Positions 49,801-61,800 of a DNA stretch of 64,000 bases are shown piece after piece. The DNA lies in contig JBAJFE010000034.1 of NCBI GenBank assembly GCA_037903355.1, positions 124,001-188,000 of the forward strand, given 5' to 3'. Positions within the stretch are counted from its first letter, which is position 1; each line of letters begins with the position of its first letter. Position numbers and translations under genes: made by a program. The stretch is from Trichuris trichiura (taxonomy: Eukaryota; Nematoda; Enoplea; Trichinellida; Trichuridae). The notes under the pieces are model-generated. The model made no database searches. It was not told the DNA's origin and saw only the letters and a list, made by a program, of their open reading frames with translations.

Positions 49801-52800
49801 TGGCGTAACGCGACAACCCAAGTGCCCAGCAAATAAGGTCAGTCGGAGTGAAGGCGTAATTCATGCAGTTTTCTAAGTCAAAGATGGTGCTTACCTTAAA
49901 CGTCATGTTAAACACAAGGATGTAAACAACAGCCTACTGACCTTTAAGTATAACCTAACCATAGCTCTGACGAAAGAAGATGCAATTGCATCAACGCTTT
50001 GGACAAGCTTAGCCACACAAGGAGCTCGCAAAACAGGTTTAAGAAAAGTGGTGCAGATTAGATGGAGCTCAGGTTCACTTGGGTAGCTGCAAAGGTGTTT
50101 AGGAAACATAGGACAATAGTACGTAATCTTCTCTCTTGCCTTATCCAAAAGACAGGTACCATAGATGCAAATCTGGTCAAACAACTTCTCACGCCATCTT
50201 CTGATAATGAGTTCACGCTGCACACGATCTGAACATTCTGCAAGGTTACCCATTCGAAGTTGCCATCGTAAAACCCTCCACATGTTACTAGCTACAAGCA
50301 GCTCGTGTGGTAAAAAGCTTGAGACGTTCAGACACATGGATAATGAATGCTACCTGTTGCAAAAATGAAACCAAAGCGCTCGTCCCTCTAGCGCTAACTT
50401 TGCATGCGTTCAATGTTCTTATGTAAAGTACTAATTTGTCGCAGTCCTTTGGCCGAAGCCGTTGTCCATGCAAATCGCTAGAACGTGTAGTATATTGCCT
50501 CAGCTTTTCCAAAAGGTGTTCGACGGTAGTTTCTTTGCTGCAATGAACACAGCAGACTTGGGCCGATGGCATCTCTTGGACGCAGAGATGAATGAGGGAC
50601 CTTTAAAAAGATGTAAACATGTTGAATGATAATAAGCGCTTACGGCATTTTACACACATAAAGCAGCAAACAACTAAGCAGCTTCAGGGGTAAAGATAAA
50701 TAATACCTTAGGTTTGATACATTCGATAGCGAATGGGTTATGCAGCAATGGAATGATTCATAATTCAGCATATTTGTTATTCAGTATGTTCGCTAAAATA
50801 TGAATTCAACCTACCATTTGCCACATCCCGTAGGCCCAGCGAGTATGAATGGACGACGGCCTTCGTACATTAAGACATTTAATGTTTCGTGTGCTTCACA
50901 AATAGACACAGATTTTGCTAGCGGGACGTTTGCTGCTGCTCTGACATCCGGAATAAACGACTCTTCAATACAACCATCGAAAGTAATGTACGCGTCATTC
51001 TTTGCATCGTAGGTAATGTTGACTGGACAAGATAAGTCAGGCGGCCTTTCTCCAGCCATCTCAAATAACTATAAAGCAAAAAGACAAGTAATGCCACAAC
51101 ACATGATAGGCTTAAGTTTTGAAGCTGAAGAATCGTGTCAAGCTCAAGATAAGATCAAGTAAAAGGAACTGCTACCTTTACTATCAATAAATTTATCACA
51201 GCGTTAACTTTACTCCATAGCGTGGGAACAGACAAGCTTAAAATAGGCAATCGTACAGTCTTCATTAATATCTTAAAGCCAAACTGGCAACCTTTCAAAT
51301 CTACATTCATACGCAACAAAAAATCATTGAATATTTGCAGTTTTCCAAAGCAACTAATTAGTCGTTCCCCAACATATCTAGAGGAGTTGATGAAACGCTT
51401 ACTTTCACCGTGAATTCTTCTTTGGATTTGCGCTCAAGATTACCTCCAAGACCGCGACACAGCTTTAGTAAAAAGTCCCTTTTCATGCGCACGTCATTCA
51501 GAAGCGATAAGCCGTTCACTATTTTGCCGTGCTCACTCCTTTCAATCAGGGTACCATTCTAAATTAATTACGGAGCAAAACAAAAGTTCAAAGCAATAAA
51601 AACTTATACCATCACTTCGAATAGGACAGCGAGAGAAGATTCGAAATAATTTTGCAACCATGAGCTCAGCTGTTCTCTTGTAACTTCAGCTTGAGTTTGA
51701 ACAAATCGTCTTAGCTGGGCTTCTACGCCAACTGTTCCAGTACTGAAAAGTAGAGAAGCACTTTGTGAACACAGGAGTAGGCGCGTGCGTATCAACTTTA
51801 GCGAAAGCAACCTTCATCTATGACTCCAGAAAAATGAATCACATTTCTACGCATGAATAGAAAACGTTATCGCAAGCAGAATAAAAATAAAAACTCATAA
51901 AATAAAAGTTTTTAATGGCTTATCCATTCGTTCTCCTCACTTTTCAAGTTCTAGCAACAATTTCTCAGAAACACTGCAATAGCCTGAAGCAATATTGTGA
52001 AAGCCTTTAGGAAAACCAGTTCTTGGAAATGAAAACGGTTTTAAAATCTTATTTCGAAGGTTTTAGTTTTGACTTTAGCGTCGCATCAAGCAACATTGAA
52101 TCGGCAGCTTCCATATAACGATCAGCTGAAACCATTCTTTTTTTACTGTGCAGTGGAGGTACATAAAGTCAACAGATTAAGGCAGTGCGAATTGGATGCT
52201 GCAAATATCTGAACCGCGCCTTCATATCTGTGGAAAACGTTAAGCCCATTTCTTGCAGTGCAATTCCAGTTCTGCGCATATTCTCACAAATAAATTTTGC
52301 TCTAACCCTCCATGCAATCAAATTCTCATTGCAAAAATAAGGCGAATAAAAGAGAATTAAACAAGAATTGCAAATCACGAATTAAAGTTTCTCCACCTTA
52401 TGTGCACTTTATATTTTAAAAAAATTAAAAGACTTGCGCCTATTTGTTTATCCATCGAAAACGACTGCACCTGGAGAAGCTTGCGGTGGGTCATAATAGT
52501 GAAGTTTTTTTTTCAAAATGAGAAGTACCAACTTTTGCAGTTGAAAGTAGGGCATCGTGTAACGAGCGTCTAGGTTTTGATCATGGAAACTTACGAAGAG
52601 CCCACTAATCGACTGACTCTGACAAACTCATATTCCACAAACTCTTAAGCTGGTTTCAGGACTGCCGCTTCCGAAAGCTCTGATTTCTCAACCCGTTTGG
52701 TTTTCCACTGACACCGTAAGTTTCCATGATAAAAGTTTCGCAATTTTTCGAATGTAAAATAAAAAAGAAGATTAATAAATTTGAGCAGCGTGAAATTGCT

Positions 52801-55800
52801 GCTTATGATGAGCACAAGTCTAGTTCTATGTCTTTTTTGAACAATCCACTCAACGGAAAAAACAGGAGTCGAATGCAAAACCTGAGTACTCAATTACCTC
52901 AGATAGACGAAACCCATGCGAGATACGGTAGCCGGTGAAGCACTGTGTAGATTGGTACATTCAAAGATGAAGCTTACGTTGCTCCCAATTCGTATACGTT
53001 CTCCGGAAGTTAGCTGTTAAACATTTATGTAGTTGAGCTCATTATGTCTAAGTACCTACGGTCAACAGCTTATTATCATCAAAAACCGAGTTCAATGCTT
53101 CGATCCATTCAGGCTCGATCTCCCCATCGCAAACAATAAACGACCAAACTTCTAGAACGAACCAAACGGGGAAAAGCTAGCAAATAGACTATTTACTGCT
53201 ACCTTCAGATGCACTTTTACGGCATAGGAAAGGAAGTAAGCCGTCGCACCATTCCCTTGTGTCCGGGTTAACGTAACCCAGAAGCTATAAAACTTTATCA
53301 TAAAAGCCGCCATGCATCGAAGGCTCACTTGTCGCTTTGTCATAGCATTTGGATTAAAATGGTAGGCTTTCACTGTTTGCTTCATTTGGGACAAAGCTTG
53401 AAGCAGTATTTTCCAAAGAGTTGTCTTCCCTGAGCCACCTATGTACAATAAATTTGACGAATATGCCCCAATGTAGACCTAAATGTACTTTGACCCAAAA
53501 TGATCACGCCTGTTCGTTGCTGCAATTGTTCGTACAATTCTTGTACTTTAATTTTCTTAAACGAGAAAAGCAAATAATATTATGCGCAATACATAAAACG
53601 TAAGCCGCTTTCACCTGAGTGTCAGTAGGGAAAAAGCCTATGGCAGAGAAAGCTGATTCAATAGCACTACTTAGACTGTCGCTGGGTATGGAAGTGGGTT
53701 GTACGTTAATGAAAACTTGCCGGAGCAATGCATCAAAGGTTTTGCTGTCTTCATCAGTCAATTTTGATAAACAATTCATGCGTAAAGCCATCATAACAAT
53801 GGAGGCTTCTTTTTCCTCAACGGATTGTGCGGGTGCAATATTCAGCTTCATGGTTCTGTGAAAGTGACCAGCATTTGTAGCTACCGACTTTAGAGTCCTC
53901 AAACCCCAGTCGTAGTGTTGCTGCTTTGACAGCGTGTCGCTAAATAAGTCGAACGACGTGAACATGCTAATAAACGACCACACTTGCCGAAATGTTTTGA
54001 ACAGGCAAACCAACTTTGCACCAATTACTTTCGAATGAGTGAATCCTTCAGCCAAAAGCAGATTTTCTGCTATAATTTCATCGTCGGCGGTTAGCATGGC
54101 CACTGGACGAAATAGCAGCTTCAAGTTGTCTGGTATTTTTTGCCGTCCACCGTAATGTTTCCCCGCCGGATTGAGCGTTATAAATATGGCTGAATTGCTA
54201 TTTAGAGGAACCTAAATTTCCAAGACGTGAAAACAAATGCATAAGAACGCAGCTTGGCGCTTTAGTCATTCGAAGGATAGCTTGAAAATGGGCTCACTTC
54301 TCTGTCTAAGAGTTTGCATCGCTCACTTCCTGACTGCAGCGCGCACTGAATAGCTTTGATGTGCATCGCAATTACAGACATTACACTTTCTTCGAGACGA
54401 TTGAATTCATCGAAACAACCCCAGGCTCCGCACTGAACTAAACCAGCAAACATGCGTGCCATGGATCGAACGTCGGCACTCTGGAAGGAGAAACAACATA
54501 CAGCGGAGGAATGAAACGCAAATATGGTAATTATACCTCGTCGCAGTTGAAAACAAGCACCGTTCGCCCCAACAAGGAACCAAGAGCTTTGACTGTCTCT
54601 GTCTTTCCTGTTCCAGTTGGCCCGTAAGGGTTGGCGCAAAAGCCAAGTTTCATTGCTTAACGTGGAAACGATTTAGGAAAACAGGGTGGAGTACTAAAAC
54701 ATTTTACCTTGGGTAAAGGTCAAAAAGCACCTGTCCGTCAGCGGGGTTTGGACAAGTCTAGTTATCTGGCCTGTATACTCGAAGCCGTACTTGAACGAAG
54801 CATCAAGCTGTTTAATCACAACATCACCGGTTGCTTCCACGTAGAACCTGAACATTTGTTTTGCGACTTTAATTCGTTAGGAGATACCAGCCACCTTAGC
54901 TGCTTCTGCCAATACCAGCAACCAGTAGAATCAGATTCATGCTCGATTAGGTCATCCAGAACAACAACGGCATGCACGGCGTCAAGAGTGAGTGCTTTTA
55001 ATTTGGACTGCAAGACGACTGAATCTGGCTGAATTGATGCGTAGGTGTTGATCTGAATTTTCAATTTTCTATGCAAGTCTCTTAGGGTTTTCGACTGCAG
55101 AGCCTTTTCGCATAGGTTACAAAATCGGATGCGTTCAGCGAGGCACAAAATCTAAAAGTTCATTATTCATCTTTGACAAAGATGGCGGCGTAGGGGTTTA
55201 CCTGGCACGGATACTTTGAAGGGTCAAGCGGAATGCCTTTGTTAATAGCACTTAAGGCTGCCTGTAGCAAATTCTTTAACGTGTACTTGATCGATTCTTC
55301 GAGCGTTTTCATCCATGCCTGAAAAATGACAAACTGTCGGTAGCGGGAACGCGCGAAAAGTATTTACCCAATCATTTTCAATTATTTCTACGGCTTTTCT
55401 TAACTGAACCACTTCTCCATCCGCTGACACGATAGCCGTAAGCGATTTTGAAGACGGACTAAAGTGTACTGTGCTAACTGACGGAAACAGCTTTTGAATG
55501 TGAGCTTTGATTATGTCTGGTTGATCAGCCTGACCAAGAATGGCAAGCAGATCATCATCACCGACGAAGTAGAATCGAGGAAACTGGCAACGTTTCTCCT
55601 TATGGTAAGTTTTCTTTTAAAAAACAAGTTAATAAAACTTTATCAAGCAAGGCTACCTCCAAGTAGTAATTTAACGCCTTTTGGCATTCCAGCAGTTGTT
55701 CGCGCATACTGCTGAACTGGATTTTGGATATATCTGGAGAACGAAGGTTCATCACCCTACCGTCTTGTTCCAGCCGGCTCATAATCGCACTGGATTCAGA

Positions 55801-58800
55801 GAAGCCTTAGCAAGCGCAAAATCAAAGGAGAAAACAATGAAATACCGAAAATTATGGTCGACCTTTTGAAAACGCGACCAATCTTTGGGCAAAACCCCTT
55901 TGCTAAAAATCGGTTCCAAGTATACCCATCTGCGCTGAACTTCAAGTAAACATTGAATTCGTTCGTTAAGGTCAACCAAACTTTCTTGCCAGAAAGTTCT
56001 CTTGTCGAACTGTACGTTGTTAAGCGAAGATTTTTTGATCGACTCTAACAGAGCTTGTTTATCGTGAACCTTAGACAACGTGCATTGTAAATTCTGCAAA
56101 GTCAATACAATCAAGCGGACGTACTTGGTTTAAAACGTCATTCCAATTGGTTATCACGCCTGGAGTTTGGTGCTTCTTGTCGCTCGGAAGATTAAGCTGA
56201 AAGGTGCACGTCGCAGCCCATGTATCCAATTCAGCTATGGCTTCTCTAACTGATACTTCAACTTGAGCGGACGAATTAAGCTTCTGAAATAGTTGCACTA
56301 GTATACTTGCAGGACAAAAGTTGTACCAACTTTGATGTTGGATATTCCATCAATGATATTGTCTGAAGCGAGGAGAAGATTTCTGAGAACCAACTTGTCA
56401 TATTTCACGTCAGGCGGTAGCTTCAGCAAGCGGCAAAACTCTACCCAATGGTCAGAATCGAAATGCTCTCCGATGCAAAACTTTAAATGCGGCAGTAGAG
56501 CCTGCAATAGGGCATGCTTAATGGCACTTTACTCTCTTCATAGCTTATCTACCAAGTATTTATTCAAGCTTGCTTGAACTCGACCTGTTACGAAGTTGAC
56601 AGGGAGGTTTCTCAGCTTCTCTTTCCAAGTATTCAAAAAGTCAGCAAATACGTGCAGCTTTGTCCTGCAAAACACGTTAAGCCAATTAGTTAACCAAACA
56701 AAAATTATGCTCATGCTACTACTCATTAATTATGCTACGATTAACATTTTTAATAAAATGGTAGAGCACATTAGACGCTTCGACAGCTGCTGTCCAACGC
56801 AAAAGTGTCTGACTATTGATGATCGTTGTTAAAACATGATAACAAACAGAATATGAAGATTAATTTATTAAGTAGAAATCGCAGGCATAATACTTTAAAT
56901 GTTAGGCAGCGACATCCTGCGGGCTTAAATCTTTTTTTAAGACTGCAGAAGGAGTGGATATACTCTGGCAAATGCATAACAACAAAAAGATTAATGCCAT
57001 TCTCACCTAAAAAGAAGCCATTCTTCCTTTCCGAGTTCGTTCAGGGTTGAGGTGAATTGCCGATAGGGTAGCCATACTGCTTCGCTGGATATTAGACTTC
57101 TCTTAACCTCTTCAAGATTGCTAAAATCGGGTTTGTCCAGACCAAGGTCTTCTGCCTCTATCCTGAAAAGCAAGGCTGACGAATAAGCAGCTACTTCATA
57201 GCATAAATTAAAGAGCACATAAAGGATATCTCGTGGTAACATTTATGTGCCATGGAACCCACTGATAACTAAATTTTTGCCTGGAGCTTCCTGTTTTACC
57301 ACTGAACCATTTTCAGCTGTGAAGAGGAATCGAAAGCGGCATCCTGATTAGTCTTTACCGCTGAACACGGGTCAAGGGTGCATCTGAAAGCTCCAGGTAA
57401 AAATTTGATTATCAACGGGGCCCGCCGTACTTAAACATTGACATTAAAATCTACGAACCCGTTACAAAATGTTATGTATACAAAAGCTTGCTAAGTAAAA
57501 AAAAGTGGAAAACTTGTTACTTCTTGTAACAGGCCCAAAACGTTTCATTCTTTGGAACTCAAACAATTGCGTGAACTTTTTTTTCGATGATGAAAGGACA
57601 AGGATGCACCGAATGCCTCGAGTACACTACTTAAGATTTCAATAAAATATTTTCATTAGGTTGCTTCTTTTTTTATATACGGATTGTGAGTCCCGTTGAA
57701 AAATTTTACTACTAATTTCTCCGGAGCTTTCAGGTCCAAACGCGACCCGTCATCAGCGGTCTTAAAATGATGTAATGAATAAAGTGCATGGGTGACGTGC
57801 AAAGTGTAGTAGCTTGCACGTCACCCATGCACTTTATTCATTACATCATTTTAAGACCGCTGATGACGGGTCGCGTTTGGACCTGAAAGCTCCGGAGAAA
57901 TTAGTAGTAAACTTTTTCAACGCGACTCACAATCCGTATAAAAAAGAAATAGCCTAATGAAACTATACGGTCCCATACCAAGAAACTATATCTTCAATAA
58001 AATATTTACCCTTTGACAGGCCAAGGTTCCAAAAAAATTCCAAAGAAAGAAGGAAAGAGCAGCCATACCTACTCTAACAAATTTGTTCCAAATTACTGAT
58101 GTTAGAGTAAAACCTCCTCAATCCGGACGTGTCGGGGCGGAGGGTAGTTTGAACTACGGAAAAATCCGGTTTATTTAAGAGGCTTACAGTAGGTCACAGA
58201 AAAGCTGGTAGTGCAATTTTAGACATAGGTTCCTGGTGGCCACAGCGCGATGTCAGTCTTTGCAAGCGGGAATTTAGTTTACAAGAACGGCGGAGTCCAT
58301 TTTTTTAAACCGTGCTTATTTGCGACCTGCTCCTTTATTAGTCACAGGAAAACAATTTTCCTGGCGATGTGCCCCAAAACCCAATTTTCGTATACTTTCC
58401 GTGTCTTGCATAATGTGTTCTCGTGTAACGCAAGGTTTTCCAGGAACTAATTTTCGCATTATATGAGAATAGATTGTGGTTTTCTACGATTGAAAAACAG
58501 CAGGCCATTGATCCACATTTCTGTTTATTTGGGGAAGCCTAGGTTTCTGGGTGCCATGCTGCAGTCAACTTATTGGTCGAGATTGGTTCGGCATAGCCGT
58601 GGCTAGTCGGCGCCTGTGCTAACGTATACTGAAAGGACCGTTGGCTGGTTGTTCGCGGCCCTTATAACCGTTGCCGCCAAGTGACTGTTCATTTCGCACA
58701 GGTAGCCTAATTACGCTTAATGTATATGGTCGTTCTATTGTTCCCTTCAACGAGTCCAGATTAGGAAGGTTTTACTGTATTAATGTCTCTCGTGTTCACA

Positions 58801-61800
58801 CTATTAATCAAAGACGCTTACTCGACTTTCCCGTTGCTCAATATCAACGTACTTACAACCATTGCAAGCACTTTAAGAACAAAAATGTGAATTATCTACA
58901 AATGAATTATCGTACTAAATAAACAGCACAGAAATGGGCACTTTGAGACCTGCCAGTTGCTGCAAACATACAAGTATTTGTCTACAGGACATACTTATAC
59001 CGTATATGGTACACTGCATGTATGCCGTAGGAACACTAGACATTACAAATATCTTTTTTATAAGCTATGTATACTACATGTATGCTACAGGCACCATAAA
59101 TAATCACTCCGTGCAACAATGCGTACTACAGGTGTCCCTGGAAAGTTAGGATATCACATATGTCTTATTTAAAACCAAGTTATACCACACCCCTACCGTA
59201 TATGACCTAAATATGTCCTGTAGATAAGTATACACACTACAGATACTACACATGTGGCTTTAGACCCTATATATCACAAATATCCTGTTTATAAGCAATG
59301 CATACTGCATTTATGCAATATATACACCAAACATTCCCCATATGCAAATACGGTATATACAACATATATACTGCATCCTTGCCGTTTATTATTTATTTAT
59401 AAGCAATGCATATCGCATAGAAGTCATATATATAACGTAAATATTCCTCATATGCGAGTACATACAGCATACATACTACATGTGTACCACAGAAACCGTA
59501 GCCATAGCAGGTATTGTGCTTGTAGGCAAAGTATACAGCGTGAAGTCCTCAAATTTCATGACTATCTTGAATTTATGCCATGCAAAACCTCTATATTACG
59601 CACATGCTGTAGAAACTTTGGAGAACAGAAAACAGTTTACATGTAAGTAGCATGTACTGCATACATAAGTGCTGGCTGTGTAGTTAGTACACATACCTTT
59701 TGTCTACTACATACACTGGATTTACGCCAAGCAAAAATTATATACATGAACGCAGGTGTAGCAATAAAGCCAACTGCTTCTAGGCCAAGTCGACTAGAAG
59801 TCAAGTTGTATAGACCAAGTTGGTTTAGGTCCAGCTGAAGCACAGCCTGCCATACTAAGCGTAAGCCTTATCAGAAGACAAGCCTTACGTTTAGGGTTAA
59901 GGTTAATTAAAGGCAGTTTGGCGATATGCTACAACGTGTAACTGGCGTTCTAGTGAATTGATGATTAACCGGGGCATCCTCCGATTATCGCGGAGAATAC
60001 ATCAGGCATCAGCAGCGCGAAAGGTCAGCTGTAAAGTGGGGACGTGGAAGATTGAAGATTCAAAATTTTAAATACACAATGTCTATTCTGCTAGTCGCAG
60101 CAAAATGATAGGCTTACGTATGACAAGTGCTTAATTTTCTAGATTTAAGCTTGTAATGAGTTCCTATCTGGAGGAAATAAACTATTCTGAAACGAAGTAG
60201 CTTTCCTACAGTCATAATTAACTAGTCGCATATTTAAAAAAGGCAGAGCAGTACATTTGTAAGCATGAGCTGCGGATATAAAAGTTATCGTTCTCTAACT
60301 TAAGAGTGCCTTGAAGCCTGAAAATCGTTGATGACCTTTCCTAGCATGCGGTCGGTAGAACTTAGAGAAAAAGACCCTCAGCCAAGTAGCAACCTTTCCA
60401 CTGCCTTTCAGTCTAACGGTCAGGTGCGACATCAACTGGCCTGTCCCATCAGCGCCATCTTGTCCTTGGCTGCCTCCACAGAGAGCACTGATTTAAGGCT
60501 ATTTAAGCAGTGGAAATGCAGAAATAGCGGGCACCTTAATGGAAGCAGCTCATTGAAATGAACACGAGTCAGCTGAGTTGCTGCTGGTTTTCCTTCCTGT
60601 ATTGAGCAAGGAAAACTTGTAACAATCAGCAGCGCAGCTAAGCAAGTACGAATAAAATCTCGGTAATACCTAAGCTGTTCTGTTTCGTCCAAGAATTCAT
60701 CCAACTCGCTGCGTCGTTGAGAAAGCAAGTTCGCAACTTCCATTAACTTGTCTTCTTCCAAATCTTTCGCTGCATCACATAGAGGTTTGAACTGGTACCA
60801 TTTCGCAGCAAATTTTTCTACTGCTTGTTTATGCGTTTGTATTCGACTGGAAAAGTTTTTCTTGAGCAGTTCAATCTAAAAACAAAAGCTCTGACTATGA
60901 CAGCCGATAAAGAAAACCGTACAATAAAGAGCTATACGTGAAGATAAGTTAACTTGCAAACCTAACGAGCAACTTATTCAAATGGATAAACTGCAATGTT
61001 CAAATTTTTTCCATATAAGTGCACTAAGATAGCCCTTTGCAGTGTCCCATCAATGCATGTTTATTACTTGACCAAAGCAGTTGCAAGCATTATGATTGAC
61101 AACATACGAAAACATGAAAACGCCTTTAGAAAGGCGAAGAATAAGTGAGCAGACTTTTGACCTTACCTGCGCATCCATAGTCTTCTGGTGAAGAGCTAGA
61201 GCGGAATTAAACTGCTGAACGAGCTGCCTCGTCTGGTTCATTTCTTGAATACCACTTCCGGATACGTTCTTATACAACTGATGCTTTGCCTCCAGCTTGG
61301 TTGCCATTGTGTCAATTTCGGCTTTTTTCTTGGCGAAGTTAAGATACACACTTTGAACTGTCTTAACTTCCTCCGCGCTTTGCGGTCGCTCGCAAAGGCT
61401 CTTGACCGCTTCCAACAAGACTCCATTAGCTTGCTGACAGTCACATAGGCATGACAAACGGAGCGTGGTCAACAAAGTTTCATACGCCTGCTGAAGACGA
61501 CTTTCGGCTGCGACCTTGAGCGGTTCCGTATTAATAACCATGGAACATACGATAATGGACCTAAACTTGCGTACATAAGCTATCCTAACATGAAACATTA
61601 CCGTCCTACGTAGAGGATGCAGCTGAAAAGCGGTTGACGAAAAGTGTGAAATACTAAATGCTCATGAAAAGATTCTAGTTCAAAAATGTACCGTGGCATT
61701 TTTTCCATAGCTTTTCCCCGTATTTTAATTTCTCGAAATGCAGCTTCCCAGTCGCTTGGTTCGCGGAACTTGCTTGCAATAAGTTCTTCCAAATTTGGCT

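Larger units (their letters stand above)
57638..58007. mobile_element. Palindromic HHR element 3 with 15-bp target duplication
   Basis: TTCAATAAAATATTT is found at 57638-57652 and 57993-58007. The 340-bp insert has arms 57653-57802 and 57814-57960, an almost perfect inverted repeat with an 11-nt spacer, plus the one-sided right tail AACTATACGGTCCCATACCA followed by AGAAACTATATC. A hammerhead-like motif in each arm faces outward. It is the shortest of the three palindromes and the most nearly identical between arms, which suggests the youngest insertion. It lies in a DYNC2H1 intron. Confidence 0.87.
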
